From positions 1,302,001-1,366,000 of the forward strand of contig OW818695.1 of NCBI GenBank assembly GCA_942493345.1: a stretch of DNA of 64,000 nucleotides, read 5' to 3'. Position 1 is the first letter of the stretch. Each line of letters opens with the position of its first letter. The stretch comes from GWE2-42-39 sp942493345. Lineage in GTDB: Bacteria > Bacteroidota > Bacteroidia > Bacteroidales > Prolixibacteraceae. Below the pieces are notes generated by a model. That model had not been told where the DNA came from and did no database searches. It saw only the letters and a list, made by a program, of their open reading frames with translations. Shown in pieces: positions 8,884 through 18,306 of the stretch. The translations under genes and the position numbers were made by a program.

Positions 8884-9858
8884 ATGAAACGAGGTCGCTT
8901 TAGCGTCAGTATGAAAAAAATATTTTGCTTTTTATTTTTGTTAATAATAGCTAACTTAGCGGCAATTGCGCAGCAGGACCCACAGTTCAGTTTCAATAAG
9001 TTAACACACTTGACAGTGAACCCGGGTTTTGCAGGTAGCGAAGAAGGAATGAATGGCTTAATATTAAACAGGTACCAGTGGTCGGGTTTTGACGGAGCGC
9101 CTAAAACACTGGTCTTTAGTATTGGATCTCGTACAAAACTCTTTGGCGCAGAAAGCGGAGTGGGGTTAAATATTATTAGCGATGAACAAGGGTTTGAGCG
9201 GAATGCAAGAATTAATTTGAACTATGCATATCGCACAACAACAAGTTTAGGCGATTTGGGAATTGGGACATCCCTTGGTTTTTTCAATAAATCATACAAC
9301 GGGAAATGGGAAGTCCCCGGAAATGAAGGCGATGTTAGTTGGGATAAAAATGACCCGCTGGCTCCACAGGAAGAATATAGTCGGTTGGCATTTGACGTTG
9401 GTTTTGGTGTATATTTGAAGTCGAAAGATTATTTTGTCGGAACCTCGGTGACGCATATTAATCAGGCTGAAATAAAATATAATGGCGAGGTATTTGACTA
9501 TTTTGCAAGACACTATTATTTGCTGGGTGGATACAATATAAGCCTGACTGACCCGTTATTTGTGTTGCAACCGTCGGTTTTTGTAAAAACAGACATGTCG
9601 AGTTTGCAGGTTGATTTGAATGTTGAGCTGATCTATAACAACCGAATTGCAGGAGCACTAAATTATCGGTTGGACGATGGAATAGGAGTTCTTTTAAGAT
9701 ATGAATTGTCGAACGGGTTAAAGGCTGGTTATGCTTTTGATCTGGTTACTTCCGCCTTGGGCAGGTATGGCTATGGTTCACACGAGCTTTTTATCAGCTA
9801 TACCGTTAACTTGGGAAAAGGAAGGTTGAAGAAATATAAAAGTGTTAGGTTTTTGTAA
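8884..9858 (+). CDS. porP: PorP/SprF family T9SS membrane protein
   Basis: An outer-membrane protein of the PorP/SprF family, 324 residues, that links the T9SS machinery to the surface. A signal peptide runs over MKKIFCFLFLLIIANLAAIAQ. A second ATG at 8911 begins exactly at that peptide, so the real start may be 8911 rather than 8884. The mature part starts with the family hallmark QQDPQFSFNKLTHLTVNPGFAGS and continues as alternating beta strands ending in SYTVNLG, as expected for a 14-strand barrel. It is followed 30 bases later by gldK, the usual porP-gldKLMN order. The recent IS982 insertion is about 180 bases upstream and may have separated the operon from an upstream promoter; no strong -7 box was found between 8708 and 8883. 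Confidence 0.9.
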   Translation: MKRGRFSVSMKKIFCFLFLLIIANLAAIAQQDPQFSFNKLTHLTVNPGFAGSEEGMNGLILNRYQWSGFDGAPKTLVFSIGSRTKLFGAESGVGLNIISDEQGFERNARINLNYAYRTTTSLGDLGIGTSLGFFNKSYNGKWEVPGNEGDVSWDKNDPLAPQEEYSRLAFDVGFGVYLKSKDYFVGTSVTHINQAEIKYNGEVFDYFARHYYLLGGYNISLTDPLFVLQPSVFVKTDMSSLQVDLNVELIYNNRIAGALNYRLDDGIGVLLRYELSNGLKAGYAFDLVTSALGRYGYGSHELFISYTVNLGKGRLKKYKSVRFL

Positions 9859-9888
9859 AAAATTAGTACTCAATTATAGAGCAGAACT

Positions 9889-11226
9889 ATGAAAAAAATT
9901 GTTTCAATAGGGTTCGTTTTAACTGCTTTTTTTGCCATTACCGGATGTAATAAATCGGGTAACGGCGAATTAACAGGTGTTCAGGGAAGAGGGAAATGGT
10001 TCGAACCAACCCCGTTTGGCATGACTTTCATTCACCGGGGAAGTCTGAGCATTGGCCCAAACGATCAGGATATAACCTCTTCGAATACCCCTACAAAAAC
10101 CGTTTCGGTGGATGCGTTCTGGATGGACGACACGGAAATAACCAATAACGAATACCGGCAATTTGTTTACTGGGTGAGAGACTCCATCGCACGAACCTAC
10201 ATTGCAGAACAATATCCTGAATTTCTGATCAGCGAGGATCGGGAAGGAAACCCGCTCGACCAGCCGCGTTTGAACTGGAGCGAAAAACTCGAATGGGACA
10301 ACCCCGATTATACGGATGCCCTTGAGCAAATGTATATTCCTGAAAATGAACGATTTTTCCGCAAAAAAGAAATTGATGCCCGTAAACTTTTTTATGAATA
10401 CCATAAAATTGACTACAAGCAGGCTGCACGCAGAGCCAATATGTACGATTACAAAACCCAAAGCTATAATGGGACTGTTTTCGATGACAACGGGGTAGCT
10501 GCTCCGATCCAAAACCGTTCGTCTTTTATCAAACGGTATTTGGTTGAAGTTTATCCCGACACCCTCTGCTGGATTCGCGATTTCACTTATTCATACAACG
10601 ATCCTTGGGCTACCCGTTATTTCTGGCATCCCGGCTTCGATGACTATCCGGTTGTTGGAGTTCGTTGGGAACAGGCGAATGCGTTTTGTAGTTGGAGAAC
10701 CAAAGTTCAGAATGAATTTTTGGCCAGCCAAAACGAAGCAACTCTTCAGGATTACGAATTGCCTTCTGAAGTTCAGTGGGAATACGCTGCCCGGGGCGAC
10801 CTGAAACTGGCCATGTATCCTTGGGGCGGATATTATACCCGCGACCAGGAAGGAATTTTTATGGCCAACTTCAAACCGTTGCGCGGTAATTATGCCGAAG
10901 ACGGCGGTATCGCTACGATGAAAGTCGGAAGCTACAATCCGAATGAATTTGGTTTGTACGATATGGCTGGCAATGTTGCCGAATGGACCAAATCGGCTTA
11001 TGATGAGTCATCGTACATGTATTTCGATGACTTTAATCCTGATTTTACATACAATGCACTGCCAACTGATGCCCCCGCATTAAAGCGAAAAGTAATCAGG
11101 GGTGGTTCATGGAAAGATATAGCTTCTTTTGTCCAGGTATCAACGCGTAGTTATGAATATCAGGACACGACTAAAAGCTATATTGGATTCCGTTGTGTTC
11201 GTGCATCATTTGGAAATGAATTCTAA
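9889..11226 (+). CDS. gldK: Gliding motility/T9SS lipoprotein GldK
   Basis: An outer-membrane lipoprotein (PorK in Porphyromonas) that forms, with GldN, the large periplasmic ring of the type IX secretion system. The 445-residue product starts with a lipoprotein signal peptide (lipobox AITGC, Cys about 20). It then has an FGE-sulfatase (formylglycine-generating enzyme-like) fold with PFGMTFIHRG, DDTEITNNEYRQFV, GLYDMAGNVAEW, VIRGGSWKD and a C-terminal IGFRCVRA. The copper-binding Cys pair of true formylglycine-generating enzymes is not evident, so it should be structural. It is the first gene of gldKLMN, with short spacers. A close paralogue lies at 14842-16188. Confidence 0.95.
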   Translation: MKKIVSIGFVLTAFFAITGCNKSGNGELTGVQGRGKWFEPTPFGMTFIHRGSLSIGPNDQDITSSNTPTKTVSVDAFWMDDTEITNNEYRQFVYWVRDSIARTYIAEQYPEFLISEDREGNPLDQPRLNWSEKLEWDNPDYTDALEQMYIPENERFFRKKEIDARKLFYEYHKIDYKQAARRANMYDYKTQSYNGTVFDDNGVAAPIQNRSSFIKRYLVEVYPDTLCWIRDFTYSYNDPWATRYFWHPGFDDYPVVGVRWEQANAFCSWRTKVQNEFLASQNEATLQDYELPSEVQWEYAARGDLKLAMYPWGGYYTRDQEGIFMANFKPLRGNYAEDGGIATMKVGSYNPNEFGLYDMAGNVAEWTKSAYDESSYMYFDDFNPDFTYNALPTDAPALKRKVIRGGSWKDIASFVQVSTRSYEYQDTTKSYIGFRCVRASFGNEF

Positions 11227-11251
11227 ATCAAACAATAATAATTGACAGCAG

Positions 11252-12229
11252 ATGAGTATTGGCGATATCCTTCAAACGAAAAGATGGAAAGTATTTACCG
11301 GGTATGTTTACAACCTGGGGGCGTCGGTGGTTCTTTTAGGTGCGCTGTTTAAACTTCAGCACTGGCCCAATGCAGGTTTGTTCCTAATGGTTGGGTTGAT
11401 TACCGAGGCATTTATATTTTTTATTTCAGCCTTTGAACCACCCATGGAATTGCCCGACTGGGGAAAAGTATATCCCGAACTTCGTGAGGGGTTTGAACTG
11501 GACGAGGAGTACGAGCTGGTTAAAGAAGAGCAGGGAACAAAACTGGACAAGTTGTTTGAAAGTACAACGATTACTCCCGAATTACTTACCAAGGTAAGTA
11601 AGGGTTTGACCGACCTTAGTAATACGGCATCCAGCATCAGCGATATTTCGATGGCGACTCTGGCAACCGATATTTATGTCCGCAACCTGAATACGGCAGC
11701 CGAATCAATGATTTCTTTTTCTGAAGTGAATAATCGAGCCAACGAGGAGATTAATAATTCAGTGGGAAGCTTGGTTAATTCGTACAGCACAACGGCCCGG
11801 CAAATTTCGGAAACAGGAGCTGAAATGTTTTCAAACCTGAACGAAACAAGCAAAAAATTTACGGAGCAAATAAATTCTTCAGGAAATAGATTGGTTGAAT
11901 CATACGAACGGTTATCCGGTTCGATTAATTCGGGGTTCAAGGATATTGACACCCATTCGAAAGAGTATGGGGAAAACCTCCATAAGCTGAATAAAAACAT
12001 TGAGAGCCTGAATTCGACTTATGAAAATCAAATAAAAGGAAGTACCGAGCAAATGCAGACCTCACAAAAATTCTTCACCGAACTGAACCAGATGAACAAC
12101 GTGATCGCTCAGTCGATGGAAGAAATGAAGAAATACAAACAAAATGCAGAAATGCTGAACAATCATCTGGAATCTCTGAACTCGATTTATGGCAATATGC
12201 TTGGTGCCATGAATTATAAGAAAAAATAA
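11252..12229 (+). CDS. gldL: T9SS motor protein GldL
   Basis: An inner-membrane motor subunit that with GldM converts proton motive force into the movement driving secretion and gliding. The 325-residue product has two N-terminal transmembrane helices, about residues 17-33 and 40-59. A Glu (about 52) in the second helix, in LITEAFIFF, matches the position of the conserved proton-path Glu reported for Flavobacterium GldL. The rest is cytoplasmic, rich in Ser/Asn/Glu heptad-like sequence and probably largely coiled coil. It lies 25 bases after gldK and 14 before gldM. Confidence 0.93.
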   Translation: MSIGDILQTKRWKVFTGYVYNLGASVVLLGALFKLQHWPNAGLFLMVGLITEAFIFFISAFEPPMELPDWGKVYPELREGFELDEEYELVKEEQGTKLDKLFESTTITPELLTKVSKGLTDLSNTASSISDISMATLATDIYVRNLNTAAESMISFSEVNNRANEEINNSVGSLVNSYSTTARQISETGAEMFSNLNETSKKFTEQINSSGNRLVESYERLSGSINSGFKDIDTHSKEYGENLHKLNKNIESLNSTYENQIKGSTEQMQTSQKFFTELNQMNNVIAQSMEEMKKYKQNAEMLNNHLESLNSIYGNMLGAMNYKKK

Positions 12230-12243
12230 ACTGAACTGAAGGT

Positions 12244-13851
12244 ATGGGAACGAAAAATTGTCCGGAAACCCCGAGGCAAAAAATGATAAACATGATGTAT
12301 TTGGTGTTCGTTGCGATGATGGCACTGAATGTCGCTTCAGAGGTTTTGGATGCTTTTAAGGTAGTCGATTCAAGCCTTACCCAAACATTGAATACCGTGG
12401 ATCTTAAAAACCAATTGATTTATAATTCGTTCGATAAAGCATATTTATTGAACCAGGACAAGGTGAAAGATTGGCACGAAAAAGCAATGGTGGTGAAAAA
12501 AGCAACCGATACATTGACCCATAAGATTCAGGACTTAAAAGAATATTTGGCGATTGAATCCGGATCTGAAAATCTTAGCGATCCTGAAAATGCAGGGGTT
12601 TCAATTGGAGAGATGCCTTTTCTGGTCAGTAGCCGGGGCGATACCGTGGTCATTTCCAAACAGGATGACATCAATACCCCTTCGGAAATCTTGATTGCCA
12701 AAAAAAAGGCAAAAGAACTGAAAGAGGAAATTGAAAATTATAAAACATTACTCATTTCTCAGTTTCCCGAGAATTCGCCAATCATTGAAACATTAAGTAA
12801 AGCACTCGATACTTCCGATCCGAAAATTAACCTGAAAGAGGGAGGAGAGAAAAAAACATGGGAAACCACCCATTTTGAAAACAAGCCTCTGATCGCGGTA
12901 ATCGCATTGTTGTCGAAAATTCAAATTGATGTTAAAGATGCAGAAGCCAATGTGATCACTAATTTATTTGGGCAAATTGATGCGAGTTCGTTCAAGTTCG
13001 ACAAGCTGAGCGCTTACGTTTTGCCAAAATCGACCTATGTGCTGCAAGGCGATGCTTTTGAAGCTCATATCTTTCTTGGCGCCGAAGAATCAACCCAGCA
13101 ACCCGAGATATTTGTCGGAAATTCGAAACTCCCGGTTGTTGATGGCAAAGGAGTTTATAAAATACAAACAAGCGCTGAAGGTACATTTAAATGGGGCGGT
13201 TTAATTAAATACAAAACGCCGGAAGGCAGTTATAACACCTATCCGTTTGAAGGCGAGTACCAGGTAGGGCGGCCAAGTGTTACTATTTCGCCCACCAAAA
13301 TGAATGTACTGTACCAGAACCTGGCAAACCCGGTAAGTATCAGTGTTCCTGGAATTACTGCCAGCATCCGGGCAACGATTTCCAACGGGAGAATTGAACA
13401 ACGGAGCGGCGAATTTTTTGCATATCCCAGTGATTTGGATCCCAATGGGAGCCGAACTAAAATTGAAGTTTTTGCAACCGTTGGCGGACAGGAACGTTCG
13501 ATGGGCTCCATGGTCTTCCGAGTAAAGGAAGTACCGCCGCCAATTGCCGAAATTGGAGGAAAAGAAGGAGGCAACATTAAGAAAGAAGAGCTGCTGGTTG
13601 AAGAAGCCGTTTTTGCAAGTTTGAAAGATTTCGATTTCGATTTAAAATATACTGTTACCCAGTTTGATGTTACGTTTGCGGGAACCTATGTAAAAACATA
13701 TTCGTCAACATCGAACCGTTTTACCAAAGAACAAAAGGACCTGTTTAAACAACTGTCGCAGGGAAATATTATATACATTGATAACATTAAAGCCAGGGGC
13801 GATAACGGGGTACAAAAAGACCTTGCGTCCATTACTTTTAAAATAAGATAG
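12244..13851 (+). CDS. gldM: T9SS motor protein GldM
   Basis: The periplasm-spanning partner of GldL, 535 residues. The N-terminus CPETPRQKMINMMYLVFVAMMALNV is the family hallmark and holds the single transmembrane helix (about residues 18-38). The long periplasmic part would form the D1-D4 domains that reach the GldK-GldN ring; the late YTVTQFDVTF segment and the C-terminal SITFKI fit the GldM C-terminal domain. The gene ends two bases before gldN starts, so translational coupling is likely. Confidence 0.95.
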   Translation: MGTKNCPETPRQKMINMMYLVFVAMMALNVASEVLDAFKVVDSSLTQTLNTVDLKNQLIYNSFDKAYLLNQDKVKDWHEKAMVVKKATDTLTHKIQDLKEYLAIESGSENLSDPENAGVSIGEMPFLVSSRGDTVVISKQDDINTPSEILIAKKKAKELKEEIENYKTLLISQFPENSPIIETLSKALDTSDPKINLKEGGEKKTWETTHFENKPLIAVIALLSKIQIDVKDAEANVITNLFGQIDASSFKFDKLSAYVLPKSTYVLQGDAFEAHIFLGAEESTQQPEIFVGNSKLPVVDGKGVYKIQTSAEGTFKWGGLIKYKTPEGSYNTYPFEGEYQVGRPSVTISPTKMNVLYQNLANPVSISVPGITASIRATISNGRIEQRSGEFFAYPSDLDPNGSRTKIEVFATVGGQERSMGSMVFRVKEVPPPIAEIGGKEGGNIKKEELLVEEAVFASLKDFDFDLKYTVTQFDVTFAGTYVKTYSSTSNRFTKEQKDLFKQLSQGNIIYIDNIKARGDNGVQKDLASITFKIR

Positions 13852-13853
13852 CC

Positions 13854-14708
13854 ATGAAGAAGGTATTCGTTTTATTTGGAATAATGATTTTTGTACTCAT
13901 TTCGTTTCAACAGGAAACAAAAGCACAGATTGTAGATGGGGCTTACAAACGTGAAGATCTTTCGAAACGTAAGCCAGTTCCTTTTCCTTCCCTCAGGGAA
14001 GCCGATGTGATGTGGTCAAAAAAAATATGGCGGGTAATCGATTTGCGCGAAAAGATGAACCAGATATTATACTTCCCGACGAAAGAAACCGAAGGGCGGT
14101 TTAATCTGATCGGTCTTTTGCTTCGGGGAATTGAGGACGGACAGCTGACGGCTTATGATGCCCGTAGCGATGATGAATTTAAAGTTCCAATGACCTTCGA
14201 CCAAGTGAAGGAAATGTTTGGTGCAACTTCACGTACTCAAAAAATTCGTGACGGACTTACCGGTGAAATGGTCAACCGTGTTATTCAGGGCGAAATCCGA
14301 GGTGAAGAAGTGAAACAGATCATGGTAAAAGAAGAATGGTATTTCGATAAGCAAACTTCAACAATGAACGTGCGTATTGTCGGGATATGCCCAATTCGGG
14401 AATTTTACAGAGATGAGGATATTAACCAGACAGATGTCCAGCGTAGTCAGTTATTCTGGGTATATTATCCTGAAGCCCGCGATTTGTTTGCTTCCAATGG
14501 CGTAATCAATCCAAACAATACTGCCCGTAATTTGTCATTCGACGATTTGTTCATCAAACGCCGGTTCAACAGTTATGTGGTAAAGGAATCGAACACCTTC
14601 AATAACCGCGATATCAGTGCATACCTGAGCGGTAAAGATGCTATGCTCGAGTCGAAACGGATTGAAAATGAAATTTTCAATTTAGAACAGGACCTCTGGG
14701 AATATTAA
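13854..14708 (+). CDS. gldN: T9SS ring protein GldN
   Basis: A periplasmic protein (PorN) that forms the ring with GldK lipoprotein. The 284-residue product has a signal peptide to about residue 24 (MKKVFVLFGIMIFVLISFQQETKAQ). Family features include PFPSLREADVMWSKKIWRVIDLREKMNQ near the start and VKEEWYFDKQTSTMNVRIVGICP in the middle. It is the last gene of the porP-gldKLMN unit, with a terminator 19 bases downstream. Confidence 0.95.
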   Translation: MKKVFVLFGIMIFVLISFQQETKAQIVDGAYKREDLSKRKPVPFPSLREADVMWSKKIWRVIDLREKMNQILYFPTKETEGRFNLIGLLLRGIEDGQLTAYDARSDDEFKVPMTFDQVKEMFGATSRTQKIRDGLTGEMVNRVIQGEIRGEEVKQIMVKEEWYFDKQTSTMNVRIVGICPIREFYRDEDINQTDVQRSQLFWVYYPEARDLFASNGVINPNNTARNLSFDDLFIKRRFNSYVVKESNTFNNRDISAYLSGKDAMLESKRIENEIFNLEQDLWEY

Positions 14709-14726
14709 TAACCGAACGATAAAGTC

Positions 14727-14761
14727 AAAGCCTTATAAGCCTAACTTGTAAGGCTTTTTTT
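14727..14761 (+). terminator. Terminator after gldN
   Basis: AAAGCCTTATAAG pairs with CTTGTAAGGCTTT (one G-U pair), followed by a T-run. It closes the porP-gldKLMN operon and separates it from the second gldK. Confidence 0.85.
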
Positions 14762-14841
14762 ATAAAAATGCAATATGATTTTAATCGTTGCGTTTTAGTT
14801 ATCTCAAAAGTCTTTCAATTACAAAAAACCGACGCAGTTCA

Positions 14842-16188
14842 ATGAGGTTGTATCCAGTAATATTTATTTGCCTGTTTTTCATTTTTATTTCCTGTAAAAA
14901 AAATGGAGCGGGCGATTTTCTGACTACACCGGAACGCAAACCATATTTCGAGCCAATCCCGTTCGGAATGGCAAAAGTTGAACAAGGGTCTTTCTCGATG
15001 GGTCCCAGCGAACAGGATATCGAGAAAAGTGCCACACCGGTAAAAAAGGTGAGCGTTGAATCGTTCTGGATCGACGAAACGGAGATCACCAATAATGAAT
15101 ACCGCCAGTTTGTTTACTGGGTTCGCGATTCAATTGCCCGTAGTTTGCTCGCTGAAAGTTTCCCCGAATTCATAATTACTGAAACAAAAAAAGGGGAACT
15201 AATTGATAATCCCCGGTTGAATTGGGAAACAAAAATCAGTTGGAAAGAAAACGAATACCGCGCTGTTTTGAATGAATTATTTTACCCTGAACAAGACCGT
15301 TTTTTCGGAAAACAGGAAATTGATACCCGGAAGCTGGTATATAAATATTTCTGGATCGATTACAAACAGGCGGCCAAACGCTCCAACAGTTACAACTATC
15401 AGACCCAATCGTATTCCGGGATGGTAACCGATCAGCAGGGAGAACAAAAACCCATTCAAAACCGGTCGTCGTTTATCATGGGGGAAAGCACAGCTGTTTA
15501 CCCCGATACTCTTGTTTGGATTCGCGATTTCACATACTCCTACAACGAACCTTTCAGCCGTAATTATTTTTGCCATGTTGCCTACGACGATTATCCGGTG
15601 GTTGGCGTTACCTGGCAGCAAGCAAAGGCATTTTGCCACTGGAGAACGAAGATACTGAACGAATTTCAGGATTTCATAGATGAACCGGGAGTACACGATT
15701 ACCGGTTACCGAACGAAGCGGAGTGGGAATATGCAGCCCGGGGTGGAAAACAGATGACCCTTTATCCCTGGGGAAGTTATTATACACGCACCCAGGAAGG
15801 TTGTTTTGTGGCGAATTTCAAACCGTTGCGGGGTAATTATGTGGCTGATAGCAATGTCTCGACCAATACCATGAAAGTGGGAAGTTACGATCCAAACCCG
15901 TTTGGTCTTTACGATATGGCAGGAAATATTGCCGAATGGACAAGCAGCGCTTTCGATGAATCGTCGTACGATTACATGAACGACCTGAACCCGACCTATG
16001 AGTATAATGCCCGTCCCGACGATCCTGCAGTTTTAAAACGCAAGGTGATCAGGGGTGGTTCGTGGAAAGATATTGCCCATTTTATCCAGGTTTCGTCCCG
16101 TAGTTTCGAATACCAGGACACCGCCAAATCGTACATCGGGTTTCGTTGTGTACGCACTTCTTTTAAAGGTGAATACGACCGGAAATAA
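14842..16188 (+). CDS. Second GldK-type lipoprotein (gldK paralogue)
   Basis: A 448-residue lipoprotein closely related along its whole length to the GldK at 9889-11226. Shared blocks include ITNNEYRQFVYWVRDSIAR, VYPDTL-WIRDFTYSYN, FKPLRGNY, GLYDMAGN and RKVIRGGSWKDI. The chosen ATG at 14842 starts directly at a lipoprotein signal peptide ending FISC; an upstream in-frame ATG at 14788 would bury it. The same insert between the N- and C-terminal halves of the FGE-like fold is kept, so this is a gldK duplicate rather than gldJ. It lies outside the operon terminator and may be separately expressed, perhaps as an alternative ring subunit (inference). A bidirectional terminator follows. Confidence 0.88.
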   Translation: MRLYPVIFICLFFIFISCKKNGAGDFLTTPERKPYFEPIPFGMAKVEQGSFSMGPSEQDIEKSATPVKKVSVESFWIDETEITNNEYRQFVYWVRDSIARSLLAESFPEFIITETKKGELIDNPRLNWETKISWKENEYRAVLNELFYPEQDRFFGKQEIDTRKLVYKYFWIDYKQAAKRSNSYNYQTQSYSGMVTDQQGEQKPIQNRSSFIMGESTAVYPDTLVWIRDFTYSYNEPFSRNYFCHVAYDDYPVVGVTWQQAKAFCHWRTKILNEFQDFIDEPGVHDYRLPNEAEWEYAARGGKQMTLYPWGSYYTRTQEGCFVANFKPLRGNYVADSNVSTNTMKVGSYDPNPFGLYDMAGNIAEWTSSAFDESSYDYMNDLNPTYEYNARPDDPAVLKRKVIRGGSWKDIAHFIQVSSRSFEYQDTAKSYIGFRCVRTSFKGEYDRK

Positions 16189-16189
16189 A

Positions 16190-16227
16190 AAAGGTGCAAA
16201 CCTCTTTTCTGCCTGCACCTTTCTTTA
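16190..16227. terminator. Bidirectional terminator between gldK paralogue and manC
   Basis: AAAGGTGCA and TGCACCTTT form a 9-bp stem with A-rich and T-rich flanks, placed between the converging gldK paralogue and mannose-1-phosphate guanylyltransferase genes. It can serve both strands. Confidence 0.75.
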
Positions 16228-16240
16228 CTAAAATATCTTG

Positions 16241-17329
16241 TTATACAAATTTTTCTCCCATTTTCATCCGCACATCGTTTACAAACTGTCTGACCTGCTG
16301 TTCATCTTCCAAACGGCAAATCATCAGTGTATTGTCCGATTCCACGACGACAAAGCCATCAAGACCTTGCAAAACAACCAGTTTCTCGGCGGGAAAATCG
16401 ACAATGCAGCGGGTGGTGTTGTAGGTCAGTACATGTTTCCCGTTGATGGCGTTTCCCTGTTCGTTTTTCAGCCGGCTTTCGTACAGCGAACCCCAGGTTC
16501 CCAGGTCGCTCCATCCGAAATCGGCGCACAAAACATACACGTTTTCTGCTTTTTCCATAATTCCGTAGTCGATGGAAATATTCTGGCATTCGGAATAGGT
16601 TTTGTTCAGGAAAGCTGTTTCATTGGATGTCCCATAAAGTTTTTCTCCTTTTTTGAATAGCGAAGATACTTCTTCGAGATATTGATCGAACGCTTTCAGA
16701 ATAGAGTTCAGCGACCAGATAAAAATCCCGGAATTCCAGAAAAATTCGCCGCTTTGAACGAAAAACTCGGCCATTTTGAGATCGGGTTTTTCGGTAAATG
16801 TTTTCACTTTTCGAAGATTTTCCAACTCCATTCCGGTTTGGTCCGAATCAATCTGGATGTAGCCATAACCCGTTTCAGGCCGGCTGGGAGGAATACCCAG
16901 GGTCAGTAATACCGGGTTTTTCGAAACAAAATCAAGACCGTTGGTTATTTGCGTTATGAATTCGTCTTCTTTCAGTATTAAATGATCGGAAGGTGCAACA
17001 ATTACATTTGCATCTGGGTTGATGGTTTTTATTTTATAGCAGGCATACGCCACACAGGGTGCGGTATTCCGACGCAATGGCTCCAGTAATATCTGGTTTT
17101 CCGAAAGTTCGGGCAATTGCTGTATGACCAGATTTTTGTAATCGATGCTGGTTACTACATAAAAATTCTCGACGGGAATAATTTTGCGGAACCGGTCGTA
17201 GGTCTGCTGGATAAAGGTACGTCCGGTACCCAGAATGTCGAGAAATTGTTTGGGTTTCGAGGATTTGCTAATTGGCCAAAAACGACTTCCGATGCCGCCA
17301 GCCATAATAACACAATAGTTGTTGTTCAT
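16241..17329 (-). CDS. manC: Mannose-1-phosphate guanylyltransferase
   Basis: Makes GDP-mannose from mannose 1-phosphate and GTP, feeding surface polysaccharide and glycoprotein synthesis. The 362-residue product has the nucleotidyltransferase signature MAGGIGSRFWPIS followed by KPKQFLDI. Later come APSDHLI and FVEKP-type (FTEKPDL) motifs and FWNSGIFIWS. It is the short form without the phosphomannose-isomerase domain found in proteobacterial AlgA. It is a single gene, divergent from the Mla pair across a 238-base spacer in which no convincing promoter pair was found. Confidence 0.93.
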   Translation of the reverse strand: MNNNYCVIMAGGIGSRFWPISKSSKPKQFLDILGTGRTFIQQTYDRFRKIIPVENFYVVTSIDYKNLVIQQLPELSENQILLEPLRRNTAPCVAYACYKIKTINPDANVIVAPSDHLILKEDEFITQITNGLDFVSKNPVLLTLGIPPSRPETGYGYIQIDSDQTGMELENLRKVKTFTEKPDLKMAEFFVQSGEFFWNSGIFIWSLNSILKAFDQYLEEVSSLFKKGEKLYGTSNETAFLNKTYSECQNISIDYGIMEKAENVYVLCADFGWSDLGTWGSLYESRLKNEQGNAINGKHVLTYNTTRCIVDFPAEKLVVLQGLDGFVVVESDNTLMICRLEDEQQVRQFVNDVRMKMGEKFV

Positions 17330-17567
17330 TTATTTCATTTTTTTCTATCTTTTTTCAGGCGGTCGTTTATTCGGGAAGAGTCACCGGAAAAACGTCGGCT
17401 CGTAAAAAGAACATTCTTTTCAAATATATCGAAAAATAAAGAGATACAACCTGTTTTTTTGATGCTTTGACGTAGGTTTTTTGTCTCTCTGCTAAATTAA
17501 TTTACCGTGGTCGGATCATCTTTCAGAATTATTGTAACTTTAAACGGGAACAATTGAAACAAATCGA

Positions 17568-18305
17568 ATGAAGTTTTTCTTTCACGCCGGACAGTATTTT
17601 GCTCTTTTATACCGGGTATTTTCGAGGCCCGAAAAGCACCGGATATATTTCACAAAAATATTTACAGAAATAGAGAACCTGGGAATCAACTCTGTAGGCA
17701 TTGTCGCCGTTATTTCTATTTTCATGGGAGGGATCATGACCCTGCAGGTTGCCTACAACATGGAAAACCCGATCTTCCCGACTTACCTGGTTGGTCTCGG
17801 GAACCGCGACACGTTGATCCTTGAGTTTTCGTCAACCATCATGGGGTTGATTATGGCTGGTAAGATTGGGTCGAATATCACTTCTGAAATTGGAAGCATG
17901 AAAGTTACCGAGCAAATCGATTCGCTCGAAATTATGGGGGTGAACTCGGCTGCGTATCTCATCCTGCCCAAAATTATTGCTGTCGTATTTATTTTCCCCT
18001 TTCTTTTTATCCTGAGTGTTTTCTTCGGATTGATCGGCGGATTAATTGTTGGCCCGGCGGTTGGCGCGGTCAGTGCGGCCGATTACCTGAATGGCATCCA
18101 GTACTTGTTTGTTCCGTATTATGTTGTTTATTCGATTATAAAAACACTTTGTTTTGGGTTTCTGATAGCTACCATCCCGGCTTATTTTGGCTATTTTGTC
18201 GAAGGGGGCGCTTTCGAAGTGGGCTCTGCCAGTACAAAAGCGGTTGTGAGTACAAATGTTATGATCCTGGTTTTCGACCTGATATTAACCCAGTTACTTT
18301 TGTAA
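17568..18305 (+). CDS. mlaE: MlaE-family ABC transporter permease
   Basis: Membrane subunit of an MCE-type phospholipid transporter that moves lipids between inner and outer membranes. The 245-residue product is hydrophobic with five or six predicted membrane segments. It shows the family hallmarks GGIMTLQVAYN, ITSEIGSMKVTEQIDSLEIMGVN and a late GYFVEGGAFEVGSASTKAVV. It precedes the ATPase by one base, so the two are cotranscribed. The MCE-domain (MlaD) partner is not in the window, which is common in this phylum. Confidence 0.92.
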   Translation: MKFFFHAGQYFALLYRVFSRPEKHRIYFTKIFTEIENLGINSVGIVAVISIFMGGIMTLQVAYNMENPIFPTYLVGLGNRDTLILEFSSTIMGLIMAGKIGSNITSEIGSMKVTEQIDSLEIMGVNSAAYLILPKIIAVVFIFPFLFILSVFFGLIGGLIVGPAVGAVSAADYLNGIQYLFVPYYVVYSIIKTLCFGFLIATIPAYFGYFVEGGAFEVGSASTKAVVSTNVMILVFDLILTQLLL

Positions 18306-18306
18306 A

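Noticed and set aside
9889..11226. Active formylglycine-generating (sulfatase-activating) enzyme
   Set aside because: The fold is FGE-like but the catalytic cysteine pair is not present and the gene is first in gldKLMN.
14842..16188. GldJ
   Set aside because: The whole-length match, including the specific insert and the C-terminal blocks, is to the GldK in this window; GldJ proteins are longer.
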